Source of the DNA: Fomitopsis serialis
Lineage: Eukaryota; Basidiomycota; Agaricomycetes; Polyporales; Fomitopsidaceae
Assembly (NCBI RefSeq): GCF_022376445.1
Contig: NW_025955524.1
Span: forward strand, 1 to 22,537
Length of the DNA stretch: 22,537 bases
Direction of reading: 5' to 3'
The notes under the pieces are model-generated. The model was not told the origin of the DNA. It saw only the letters and a program-made list of their open reading frames with translations, and made no database searches. This document shows, in pieces, positions 10,165 to 20,965 of the stretch. Every line of letters begins with the position of its first letter. Position 1 is the stretch's first letter. Position numbers and translations under genes: made by a program.

Positions 10165-10620
10165 AGCTGCGCTGCTAAGGAGGGATACCAGGATGAAAAG
10201 CTGTCTTGGACACGGAGTCGCCCAAGCAGTGGCCTTCGTCGTATCCTCTCCTGACGTGCGCTCGCACTCACCTTTGCTATCATGTGCTGTCTGGGTCTTG
10301 TACGTAGTCGTGTTACCCCCTGCCCGCAGGACCGCATCTGCCCCCATCTCATTGCCACTGGCGCCCCGCTCGCATATCTCCCTCACGCCGTGTTATGACC
10401 TGTTGTGTATTAGTCTGTGACATGCCATACCATGCCCATAATAACGCGTTTGTTGTGTGACTGTTGAAGAGAGTGTGGCTGGCGCGCCCCGTAAGCGCCG
10501 GTGCTGTTGCGCGGCCGGCAAGTGCCGAGGGCGATAATAGGCAACGGTTACAGGAGAGGTCGACGTCGGGCCTCTGGCCTTCCCGCTTCTCCCTCCTCGC
10601 CGTCAAGCCCACTGCCCGAC
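10165..10620 (+). promoter_or_regulatory. Upstream region of the casein kinase 1 gene
   Basis: About 450 bp with no supported gene. A pyrimidine-rich stretch (about 10575-10618, ending at the ATG) fits a core promoter and leader. No clear TATA box or other named element was seen. Confidence 0.35.
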
Positions 10621-12633
10621 ATGGCCTCGCACGCACACTCATCCTCCTCCACTGCGAACATCGTCGGCGTCCACTACCGCGTAGGCAAGAAGATCGGCGA
10701 GGGCTCCTTCGGGGTCATCTTTGAAGGTACAGACCTCTTCCCGCTTCCCGCACTGAAGCATCACGGACGCTCGCGGACGCCCTGCTCATACATGCTTCGT
10801 GTCCAGGCACAAACCTCCTCAACTCGCAGACTGTCGCCATCAAATTTGTACGCGCCGTTGCCTTTCGTGACGCGGGCCGGGTGCTCACGTCCACGTCTTG
10901 TTAGGAACCGAGGAAAGCGGAGGCGCCGCAGCTTCGAGACGAGTGCCGGTCGTACCGAATATTGGCAGGATGCCGTGAGTCGTGCGCGTGTGCTCCTCCT
11001 GACCGGCCTCCGCTGATGCGGGCCACGATGCAGCGGGGATCCCGCAAATCTACCACTTCGGCCAGGAGGGTCTCCACAACATCCTGGTCATCGACCTCCT
11101 CGGGCCCTCTCTCGAGGACCTGTTCGACATGTGCGGGAGGAAGTTCTCGATCAAGACGGTCTGCATGGCCGCGCGGCAGATGGTACGGGCGACGCCCTCA
11201 GCGGTCGTAATGCGTAGCTAATGCGCCGCCTCAGATCACTCGCGTCCAGACAATACACGAGAAGAACCTCATCTACCGCGACATCAAGCCCGACAACTTC
11301 CTCATCGGCCGGCCGAGCACTAAGGCTGCTAATGGTACGCCCACGTAGTCTCTTAGGGTCTTCGCCATTCTGAGTGCGTTGTTGTGCAGTCATTCATGTG
11401 GTGGACTTCGGTATGGCCAAGCAGTACCGGGATCCCAAGACAAAGCAGCACATCCCGTATCGTGAACGGAAGAGTTTGAGTGGTACGGCGCGGTACATGA
11501 GTATCAACACCCATCTGGGTCGAGGTATGTCTTTTCGCTCCGCTTCATGACCGGTGCGACCTAACATGCGTATGCAGAGCAGTCCCGTCGGGACGACCTC
11601 GAGTCATTAGGTCATGTCTTCATGTATTTCCTGAGAGGGAGTCTGCCATGGCAGGGTCTCAAAGCCGCTACCAACAAGCAGAAGTACGAGAAAATCGGGG
11701 AGAAGAAGCAGACGACACACATTAAGGACCTCTGTGATGGGTTCCCGGGTGCGTCGTGCTTGCCTGCCCCATCGGCCCAGCTCATTGTCTGTCCAGAGGA
11801 GTTTGGCATCTACCTCAACTACGTTCGGAAACTGGGCTTCGAGGAAACCCCCGACTACGACTTCTTGCGCGAGCTCTTTGTGAAGGTCATGAAGAACAAC
11901 AATGACGTCGACGATGGAGTGTATGATTGGAACCTGCTTAACGGTACGCGCTTCGTTTGGATCCGCTGTGAACGTGCGCTGACTGCGTGCTTCTGATAAG
12001 GTGGGAAAGGATGGGAAGCCTCATTGGTGCGTTCAAATCAACACGAGGAGACAATGTGGTGCTGACTGCTCCCTATAGGGCCAGAACCAGATCCTCTCTC
12101 AAATCCAGAACACGTCTCCGGGCCCGGGCCAGGATCGTCGTCGGGATGTGGACCGCCAGGCTCGCGATGACAGACGGAGAGTGTCGCAGGCTGGCCAGGG
12201 CGTTGTGCCTCCGTCACCCGCGCTTGTACGGCACGGGTCCAAGCACCGCGCAATACCTGGGACGCCTGGCGGCGCGTCGACTCCAGGACCGATTACGCCC
12301 ATGTCTTCGGCCGCGGCTCATGTGGATGTCCCCATCGGCACAATGCAGCGTCGAATCAGCCAGCAACCCAGTGCGCAACATCCGTATGCCAATCCTGGAC
12401 ACGACTCGTTCGTAAGGGAAACGACGGTGGACGAGTACTCAGCGACGCAGCAACCGTACGGCCGTGTATCACCAATGGTCTCCTCCGTCGGTGCGGCGCC
12501 CCCTGCTCTGAGCAACGTGCGCGCACTGGGAGGCGAGGTGGGAGCGTCCAACGGCGCCGGATACCAGGGCCAGTCCGAGGCGGAGCCGCAACAAAGCTCC
12601 CTCTGGAAGATTCTTACATGCCGGTGTGGCTGA
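10621..12633 (+). CDS. Casein kinase 1, Yck1/Yck2-like membrane-associated isoform
   Basis: Ser/Thr kinase; the Yck class sits at the plasma membrane and acts in nutrient signalling, endocytosis and morphogenesis. Exons: 10621-10726, 10807-10847, 10905-10974, 11034-11182, 11235-11334, 11390-11524, 11578-11748, 11797-11943, 12001-12026, 12079-12633; 499 residues. Visible kinase features: glycine loop [14 protein letters not shown] (23-36), ATP lysine in VAIKFEPRK (about 48), catalytic [14 protein letters not shown] (Asp about 138), [11 protein letters not shown], and the CK1-specific [14 protein letters not shown] that replaces the usual [13 protein letters not shown] and the [13 protein letters not shown] region complete the C-lobe. 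The tail, about 180 residues, is Gln/Ser/Pro-rich and ends in LTCRCG. Yck kinases are anchored by palmitoylation of C-terminal cysteines (usually CC), so the CRC here is a likely equivalent. It is convergent with the JmjC gene downstream. Confidence 0.92.
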
Positions 12634-13167
12634 GCCCTCCGTAGTTTTCGTTACGTTCTCTCGTCACCTCTGGATCTCCACGCCGTCACGCTCACTCTCG
12701 CTACGCTCGCTACTGATCTCGTCCACGTATACCTGTCTGCACTTTCGTCATTGCTATCATGCCTCTGGTCTCCCGTGCTTGACACCTTAACAACGTCTCT
12801 TAATATTTTCTAATCCGCACAATTTGTTTCATTGGTAGGCATTCGGTCGGTTGTCCCTGGTTATGGGCAATGGTAGTACAAGCAACATCTACATGGTATC
12901 AAACATGGATGAGAAATCCGAGGCAGTCCCGGCGAGTAGAGGAGTCGACGCTATCCAGCCATCCAGGTAATGATACAGTACTCGTATACCCTACGGAGTT
13001 TATAATACAGAAGTGTTACGTACATGATGGACGCAGAAGTACAAGCCATGCATATGAATATTGTCGGATTGCAGGCAGCATAGTGTCGAAGTGCACAGCA
13101 CAGCGGGGACGATTATGAAGACTGATCTGGAGACTGGGATTGGGATTGGTGGCCGGTGTCGCTGCGG
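12634..13167. other. Tail-to-tail spacer between CK1 and JmjC genes
   Basis: About 530 bp, locally AT-richer around 12785-12840 and 12960-13080, as expected of two opposing 3' ends. I see no gene of its own. The right part could contain an alternative last exon of the JmjC gene. On the minus strand, a Ser/Gln-rich frame runs from 13196 to a TAA at 13113-13115, but it is out of phase with the preceding exon. Confidence 0.45.
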
Positions 13168-16100
13168 CTAGCTGTGTCGCTGAAGGAAGAGTCTGACTAC
13201 GCGTAAGACACTATCCTGAGGCGCATAAACAAGTCACCAGAGCTCACCTGGGCCGTGAGCCTCCCTCGACTCGGAGCCGGAAGCGGATGACACGCTTGAT
13301 AGGGATGAGGATTGGACGGAGATCTCGCCGTCGTCCTTCTCGTCCCTGTCGTACGTATCTTCCCAAAATGCATGCGACTCAGTCACGGACTCGGCCGGCT
13401 GCGGCCAGGTTGAGGGGCTCCTCTCACTGTGACGCGCCGGTGTAGCTACATATCAAAGTTATTTCGCGTCGTACTGTCGAATGAGGTAGCACACATACCT
13501 TCTCGGCTTTGGTCACGATCAGATTCCGGAGGTCCACGGGCTGAAAATGTACTTGGCCCGCGGGAGAATTGGCTGGGCCCGCGGCGAGGGAGAGAAACGG
13601 ATGTAGGAATAGGTCCTGAACGATCCCCGTCGCTGGACTGCAAACGCTCGTGCAGCGGCCGATGACTACTGCTGGACTGCCCTCCCTCGTACTCGGGAAC
13701 CTGTGAGTTCGCATTCGTAACCCATTTCCGGGTGTGATCGCCTGAGGCGGGGTATGGCTGTCGCGGATGAGGGCCATTTGGGGATGCGTTTAGGTAGTTG
13801 CCTCTGCCACGGAAGTACGGCTGGCCGCGATTCGGAAACCTGCGTCCGCGGCCTCCTTGTCCGTTGGGACCGCCATACCATCCTTGGCGCATGCCAGCGG
13901 GTGGCTGATTGGAATCCTCTGGCTGTCCACCGCCCCATTGGTCATCGCGCCCAACCTGAGCATGGTTCAGTGATAAAGAACGCATACTCGACGACATAGA
14001 CGGACATACTCGTTGAGACTGGATGACTATGCCTGGGCTTGACGTATTCACCCCGTGTTGGTTTCCGACCAGGAACAATGGCTGAGCTTCGCTGAAACTC
14101 CCAATGGGTAGTCGTTGGGTGGCCTTCGTTATGAGCCCGCCGATGAGGTCCGTGAATTGTCGAAGCTGGTGATACATGGGTTGCATGTGGTCGGGAACAC
14201 CGGAGGGATGTTGCAGTCCGCCGTGAGACCGCAAGTACGTTTCGAACTCATTTGCCAAGTACTGCAATCCCTCCTTATATCCCTCGACATCCCTTCTCTG
14301 GTCCTCGATTTGCCGGTCCTTCGATTTCAAGGCCTCCTGTGCGTTATGGAGCTTTCCCTCCACCAGTTCAGACATAGCTTTGTAGTGCCCGACCTCCTTT
14401 CTATGGTCCGAGTATCTGTGGTTGTCCATGTCGCGTTCTGAACGGAGCTTGTCGCATTCTGAACGAAGCTTGTCGCATTCTAAGCGGTACTTGTCACGTT
14501 CTAAGCGAAACTTATCGCGTTCTGAGCGAAACTTGTCGCGTTCTGAGCGAAACTTGTCGCATTCTGAGTGCAGCTTGTCGTAGTCTGAACGGGAGGTTGT
14601 GAGGTCGTGTACGGATTCCGCCAACTTGTCCTCTATGCGACTCTTGTCTTCTTCCAGTCTGATTCGCTTGGCCTCGGACTGCCGCAACTGGGCCCGTAGT
14701 TCCGACAGAGGCTCGGTACTATCGAGATGGGTCTGATCACGACCGCGACCAGCGTGTGTCCTAGGAGTAGACCGATGAGTGTGGGTTGTCTGTGGAAGAG
14801 CGTCGCAGTCAGAGGCAGGCATCCCAGGTGGTTTGCCCCGGGGTGCGCGAATAAGTGCACGGTTCCCGGTAGTACTTGCTTTAGACGATTGCGCAATAGG
14901 GTTGTCCCTCGCACTGGTCAGCTGTTGTGATGCTGTGCCGGTTGTTGGTTCGGGACATGGCTCGGGTCGTCGAGACTTGGGTTTTGCCTTCTTAGAGGCT
15001 GACCTCATCGTCTCGCGATCCGGGTCGACAAGATCTCTACCAGAGCGTTGCCGAGGACGTGCTGACGGAAGTCGAGATCCTTGTGGATCGTCACGTCTAC
15101 CTCGGGGATCGGATCCTCTGGTTCAGGATCAGGGGAATCGACTCGTCGTGCGACCCGTTTAAACTTGTTCGGTCCTGGTCGTTGTGAGTCTTGTGCCTGA
15201 TTGTATGCACTCTGCATGACGTTGACAAGGGCTCCCCCGTAGTCGTCGTCAACGAAGTCCTGGTCGAGGACGATGTCAACAAGGTCGAGAGAGAGATAAC
15301 GACATCAAATTCACCTCTTCCTGAGGCTTGGATGCCTTCACCCGTTTCCGCCTCGATGTCTGCTCGCTCGTGGCAGCTGCGTCCCTCTTTCTCTTGCTTG
15401 AACCAGATGCTGGACCGGATAGAAGAATATAAGCTCGATTATGTCGCTGAGGAGGTTCAGTTACGCTGCGCGCCGCCGTAAGCGTGTCGAATCGAGCATC
15501 GTCGATATGCGTTTGGGCGAAATGCTCCTGCGACATGACGCCGTCCGCGGGCGACGACTCTTCTATTTGAGCGAGTGAGTGTCGCAACGGAATTTCGGGC
15601 GACTGCGCACGCGGAGACCCCAAAGCTGGAGTTTGCGAACGACTGATGTCCATAGCATTTTCATGCTTTGTGTTCTCCGGAGCGTTGCAATCAGGTGCCG
15701 GAGCATCAACAGGTTCTCTGGGTGACACCTGGAACAGTTTATGTCTCGCGTCCGCCTCTTTTGAGACGGGAGACAATTGCGCACCTCGTAATCATAGAAT
15801 CCGGGGCTCGTAAACACGCTGTTCACAGCTCTGCAGTGCCGGAATCTCTGGGCTGCCAGGACGAGTCTCGCACCAAGCCTCGCTGCTTGTGGTGCGAATA
15901 CACCGGTCTTCTCCACACCCGTCAGGGCAGGCTTGACATTGCCGAATTGCGTCTTGGCATGGAGATGTGTTTGATGCAATTGACTATAATCCGCTTTCCC
16001 CAAATCCTTGTGGATCGCGAGGAACACCTCCGACGCATGTATGCCAGTATCCAGGAGATGCATCAGACAACTCGAGTAGTGACATCCGAGGCAATATAAC

Positions 16101-18588
16101 GATGACAGGTACGAGACGCTATGCGGTGGCGAGAGGTTGGAGCGACACGATCGCATCTCGTGCAACTAGTGGGTACAGTATATCCGTCAGCAAAGATACT
16201 GAGGTAGAGGAGAGTGTGAGAACCTTGCTCGAAAACTCGGCTCGACGAACACGCAGGGCACACGCAGCCTGGAACACACAGACGTCGTCACTGTCCTTGA
16301 GCTCCCTATAGAACAGTCTCAGTGACATTGCAGTAGCAGCTGTGCCACGGGACTCACCTCGGTGTAAGAACAGCTGTATGCGAATCTTCGCCTGCGCCCA
16401 GTTGTCGGAGGATGCGAACAGCCCTATTCCGGTCGTTGATGAGATCTTGCGTCTTGCAGCGTTGTGTAGGGACCATGTTGGTGCATTTGCAGGTTCGCCC
16501 TTCGACGTAGCAAGTGGAGCATATCACCAGGCAGTCACCTCGGTTTTGTTGTTGACAACATGAGTCGCACTTGAAGTAGCTCTGGAAGATATCGGCTCCA
16601 CAGAAGTCGCAAGCGAACGTACATGGTTGCTCGTTGGCTGCATGGGAGCGCGAAGACGGCGATGTTGGCGGTGGTTGAGAGCGGACATTGTGAACTGCGC
16701 CTCCGTCGTCAACATTATCCACCGGCTCGCCGTACTCTTCGCGAAGCACGCCATCAAAGAGCGACACCAATAAGTCCAGCACAGCAGTGTCTCTGGTCAT
16801 TCTGCGAGCTTCGGAGGGGGATACCTGGGCTACTGACTCGAGCTCCTTGGTGTAGTGACGGAGCGAGTGGTGCAAGACTGACTTAGTGCGATAAATCTCT
16901 GGTCGGCAGACCCTGTAACGGCTAATGAGCACGCATACAATCACAGCATGTAAGAATACTCACCGTCGGTAGATGGGCAATTCGTACAACAAAGCCGTCG
17001 TCAGTCCCTTGACCGTTATTCTTGACCACGACAGCTTCATTGTAAGACCGCCATGGTTGACCACTTGGTGGCAGCTTCTAGGCGGAATGATGAACAAATC
17101 ACCAAGTTTTTGCTCCGCGACGTATACGGGAAATGGGGCGTCCCTCAGCTCATCGATGGTCGTTGCATGGTTCTCCCAGTCCAACTCTTGCCCCAGCGTC
17201 TCCTGGAAATATTCGCAACCTCCGGGGCGACATCCGAAGCGGTCATGAACCAGAACGAACTGCCGTCCTCTGTGTGGCACATGAGGTTATGTCCCGTGGA
17301 TCCACAGAGATCTTTATGGCAAGGCGTGAAGGTGTCGCCGATCCCATAATAGCACATGATAGTCTCAACTCGTTCCTGAAGAGGTATGCTGATAAGTCGG
17401 ACAACTATGGTGGGCGAGGATATATCACTCACAGAATGAGGAAGATGTGCCAATAGGTCTTTGGATCCGCCTGGTTGTAGTTCTGGCGGGATTACATCAG
17501 AGTAAAGCCAGTCCCTCCACTCCTGAGGGCAATCGACATCCTTGGCATAGAGAGGCGGGTCTAAATCAAAGCGTGTCAGTATAAGACCAGCGAGTCTCAC
17601 ATAATATGTGGCGACGCGCGTAACGACGTTGACTCACCTCCTGTCGTGAAGCGCGAAGTCGTACGGGAGTGCTCGACGAAGTCGGAGAGTGTCATGTCTA
17701 TGTCTTTGTAGTTCTGAACGTTACGCGCCGAGAGCACTTCATGATACATGTTCGGACTGAGCGACGAGCGGGCATTCAGATGGAATTATAAGTTGCTTAC
17801 CAGTATCTCCATCTTTTGCTACGAGCCGGTCCGCGTCGAAGGCCCCGCACCACCTCGGGTCTGTATGCCAACCTTCAACAATGAGTGGTATTCCCTGGCG
17901 CTCGGCTTCGTCGGCCTTTGTAGGCCATAACTCGTCGTGTATGGAGACCCGATGAACCAGCTGAAAGTTGCTATTCTCCAGCAATCCAGAGAGCGTCCAG
18001 TCTTTCGTAGTGATCGAGGTGGGCGATGTGATGGGAGCAGGCATGGGGACTGGAGGGGCGACTGCCTCAGTAATAGCGTTACCTGCATTCGCCGTGGGGC
18101 GTTCAGCTGCAGATCGGACACCTGAGAATGGTGGATCCCTGATGGGGCGCTCGATGCAGGTCCTGCCTGAGGGATTGCGCCTCTCTGAGGAAGCCTGGAC
18201 GCGTGGCCGGGACCACCTTTTCGCTCTGGGCCCAACTTGAAAGGCGGTCGCGCCTGGTAAAGCTGGGACTACACCGTCACGAACTCCCTCTGGGGCCCCT
18301 CCATGATCTTATGTCGCATGTTCTCCATGGCAGCTGTAAAAGGAAGAGGAAGCGGGAGTTGGCCGATGTTGCGCCCGCAGGGCGAGAGCTTATGAAGGAG
18401 CCTGAGATGCCTTTGATGAGTCCGGTGGTAGCGTCAGTGCCTCGTACGGATGGAGTGTGCAATGTCCGTGCAGTTGAGGGAAGTGGATTGCCCGGGAGGC
18501 TATGCAGCGACGGGGACGTGCCTGCGTCTCAAACCGCGCGCAGGGTCATTTCATTGAAGAAAGAACTCTGTCGTAGCCGCCGGCCCAT
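13168..18588 (-). CDS. Large JmjC-domain protein with Cys/His clusters, heptad helix and RG-rich tail (frameshifted)
   Basis: Fe(II)/2-oxoglutarate dioxygenase-like protein of a family I recall from agaricomycetes; a histone-demethylase role is inference. Minus-strand exons (high to low): unresolved 5' part, about 18300-17801, 17736-17638, 17560-16964, 16912-16358, 16305-16224, 16165-15785, 15728-15315, 15259-15041, 14990-13499, 13445-13248, 13196-13168. JmjC core: GIGDTFTPCHKDLCGSTGHN (iron ligands H and D in HKD) and LFIIPPRSCHQVVNHGGLTM (second iron His), then LSWSRITVKG. After it come a Cys cluster (CDFCGADIF, CDSCC, CSTCYVEGRTCKC) and a second CLGCHYSSC cluster. Next is a charged heptad-repeat helix (14431-14598), then GGRGRRFPNRGQPYFRGRG. 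A one-base deletion near 17213-17216 breaks the frame inside the JmjC core, between DVAPEVA and EYFQETLG. The 5' end is uncertain: a candidate first exon starts at ATG 18586-18588 (MGRRLRQSSFFNEMTLRA), and the next in-frame ATG of the conserved part is at 18044. Protein existence is well supported; intactness is not. Confidence 0.8.
14431..14598 (-). repeat. 21-bp tandem repeat encoding a charged heptad array
   Basis: Seven to eight 21-bp units in perfect register, inside the JmjC gene. On the minus strand they encode DKFRSER, DKFRLER, DKYRLEC, DKLRSEC and similar heptads. Two neighbouring units (14515-14556) are identical, the rest differ by a few bases. One aromatic or Leu residue per heptad is flanked by Arg/Lys/Glu/Asp. 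That resembles a single charged alpha-helix or weak coiled coil more than a classic leucine-zipper core. Confidence 0.8.
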
Positions 18589-18892
18589 GGTCTCGCTCCC
18601 GCTGTGATCGACGCGACGCGCTCTCCCGCGCGTCCCGTCACGCGACTGTGACGCGCCATCCTCACACTGGCAGGCTCTGTATGTACGCTGCCCTCATCCA
18701 GCAGCTCTTACTCTGCTCTCCTGCTCTTCTGCTGCGACCGCCATCTCCTTCGAGTGCGCGACTCCGGAGACACCGCGGTGATTGCCTGCCTTCTTCCATC
18801 GCAGGACCACTGCCCCACTGATCTTACACTACGATAACCCACACAGATCACACGGCCTTTCGACCTCAGTCCGCGCCGTCTCAACCGACACG
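18589..18892. promoter_or_regulatory. Divergent promoter between JmjC and RING genes
   Basis: About 300 bp separate the proposed JmjC start and the RING-protein start. The left part is CG-dense with the ACGCG cluster. The right part (about 18700-18790) is pyrimidine-rich, as in a plus-strand core promoter. If the JmjC start is internal (near 18044), the region is longer. Confidence 0.45.
18611..18655. promoter_or_regulatory. Cluster of five ACGCG (MCB-like) cores
   Basis: ACGCG occurs at 18611-18615, 18616-18620, 18640-18644 and 18651-18655, and as its complement CGCGT at 18629-18633. In yeasts this core is bound by the MBF (Mbp1/Swi6-type) complex, which controls G1/S and premeiotic S-phase genes. 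The site lies about 240-280 bp before the RING-protein start. Binding here is inference. Confidence 0.4.
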
Positions 18893-20549
18893 ATGTCCAG
18901 TGTCTCTCTGCCAGAGTTGGACTTCTGGGAGTTCGTGAACTGTGCGCGATGTCATCTGCCCTTCGAGACAGACGCAGGAATGCCGCCCATCCCTTTCTGG
19001 CTCACGGAATGCGGACATGTCGTATGCAACAATCATCTCAGTGCGTGTTCGGAACATTCCTCACCTATATCCTCCGAATCATCGTTCCCACACTGTGCAG
19101 ACGCCGACCAGAGTTGTGCACAATGCGGTGCGCAAGGGATACAACTCGTGCCGTTGCAGAAGGATGTGGGTACATGCCTGCCCTCCCTTCTATGCACTGC
19201 TTCACATTGCCAATGCCACATAGATGGAGGCTCCCATGTCGGAATGGTTCCGGTCTGTGACACAGACTCTAGACAGTGTGGCCTATGCAACGAGGGTATG
19301 TCTCGGAAGCATGTCAGATCGTGGCTGCGAAGTCACCGGTTTGGTATAGTTTCAAATGGAGACACTTGCCTCGTTGGCACGGCATTACAAGAACAAATAC
19401 ATCCAGCAGCGCTCCCTTATCGATCGCCTCAAGAACGAGTTCAAGGCAATGAAGAAGTACCGGACTCTGTCCACGGGTCGTCCACAAGTCTCACATATAT
19501 GTGTGCTAGGGCGCTGGAGGACCTGAAGGCCGAGAATGCTCAACTGCAGCAATATGCTGGGTACCAAGGCATGTCTTCTGACATCCAAAACGCGAATGGG
19601 AAGCGACGAATGCTAGCCAACCATCAGTAAGTGTTGGGATCTTCAAGATGTCAGTTCAGTAACTCTATAGCTTTCAGGCACCCGAGCGGTGTACGAACGA
19701 ACTCGAGCCCACGTTCTGTTGTCACTCCAATAGGTCCAGATCGGCTAACGCTGCCGCCCGACCGTCAGCAACCCAGTTTCGCGCCCGTCGCACAAGCTCC
19801 AGATCAGAGTACGACTCCGCATAGGGACAGGCCGGGGTCTAGTCGATTCGTTCAGTACGTATCGTTCATAGTCTTTTACATCACGATTTTACTCCGGTCG
19901 GACGTTCTGTCTGACGGCCTCCTATTCAAGGCAGTATGCATATCAGCCTGCACACGCTGTCCATCCAGGCGTTGTGCACGCGTCCTTGTCCCATGAGCAA
20001 GCAGCTCCTAGGCAGGCTTTGTCACGACAAGCGCAAGCGCAACTATCGTCTGGACGTGCGCATATATCCACCCAGGGTCTTCCTTCTTTCAATGACGCCG
20101 CTACGGAAGGCTACCATGAGGCGGGGCCGTCGTCCGGCAGTCTTCGGCCAATTCAAGGAGATGGTTTTAGAGGCGCCGGTCACGATAGGACACAGATGCC
20201 GCCACCGCCAACTCCTCAGATGCCGAGGACGTCTTTACAACAGCGTGCTTCCTTTAGGCCTCCTGCAACACCCCAACTACAACCATCTGGTGGCTCTCGT
20301 CGTTTCTTACCTCCTACGCCGGTTCGACCGAGAGAAACTGCTGCTCCCAACCGTGCATTGCTTCAACAACCTCGCAACCACCAGGTGCTGCAGACACAGC
20401 GCTTCTCAGGACCATCGAACATGCAATCGTTCTCTGGGTCATCTGCGTCTGGTCAACAACGGAATCAAGATCTGGTCTCGGGCCCATCTCGTGCAACATC
20501 CTTCGCAGCTTCGGGGGGTCAGCGGACGCCCTTCGTACCTAATCGCTAA
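18893..20549 (+). CDS. Zip3/RNF212-like RING-finger protein, probable meiotic crossover factor
   Basis: Zip3/RNF212-type proteins are SUMO or ubiquitin ligases that act on meiotic recombination sites. Exons: 18893-19040, 19101-19165, 19224-19295, 19350-19468, 19510-19626, 19678-19854, 19931-20549; about 438 residues. The single RING is N-terminal: C17-x2-C20, C40-G-H42, C45-x2-H48, C55-x2-C58, spanning FVNCARCHLPF, LTECGHVVCNNH and DQSCAQCGAQG. It is followed by a helical, probably coiled-coil stretch with YKNKYIQQRSLIDRLKNEF and ALEDLKAENAQLQQYAG (about residues 95-160). The remainder is a Ser/Pro/Gln-rich disordered tail containing RRFLPPTP. This order (RING, coiled coil, Ser-rich tail) is the Zip3/RNF212/HEI10 plan. 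A start upstream at 18782 would use a TTG and is rejected. A role in mitotic rather than meiotic cells cannot be excluded. Confidence 0.8.
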
Positions 20550-20965
20550 CACCTTCGAGAGGTCGTCTGAGACTCTGTGTCGTCATTTACAATTAGTCTC
20601 ACTATCCTAGTGCCTCTGATTGTAGTGTGTTTGTCTTGCGTGTTATATGATGCGTTTCGAGTCCCGTGCGACACCTACGTGATGCACGGCATGTCTGAGC
20701 GGCTTGCGACCCACTGGTAATTCCATGAAGTAAGTATGCAAAATATACAGGCGATGGATGAGGTCACGTAGAATCTGAATCTTGATCTAAACCCCGATGG
20801 TGGCGCGCCACGGCGTGACGGGCCCCTGCTGGGTGCGAGAGGCGGTGGCTGCTGCGCAACGACAAAGCTGTTCTCCGCACTCACCGAGCGCAGGCCGCTG
20901 TTTTCTATCCGGCCTCCAGTCCACTTTGTCTTTCTTCCTTTCATCACTGACTCTAGTCGACGAAC
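20550..20965. other. Spacer between RING and LEA2-like genes
   Basis: About 415 bp with no supported gene. It holds the 3' flank of the RING gene and the promoter of the LEA2-like gene. TGGCGCGCCA near 20801-20810 is a perfect 10-bp palindrome without a known role. Confidence 0.4.

Noticed and set aside
12148..12633. Separate small gene starting at 12148
   Set aside because: It is the last part of the CK1 terminal exon (12079-12633), joined in phase by a good acceptor.
13113..13196. Ser/Gln-rich alternative last exon of the JmjC gene
   Set aside because: It looks protein-like, but it is out of phase with the donor at 13247, so the shorter ending at 13168 was used.
13446..15008. Stand-alone 520-residue coiled-coil gene
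   Set aside because: A plausible 50-bp intron (14991-15040) joins it in phase to the upstream JmjC exon, and another (13446-13498) joins it to a downstream exon. A separate gene is not excluded, so this is kept as a test in the findings.
18782..18892. N-terminal extension of the RING protein
   Set aside because: It begins at TTG, is preceded by promoter-like pyrimidine tracts, and the first ATG at 18893 places the RING at the expected N-terminal position.
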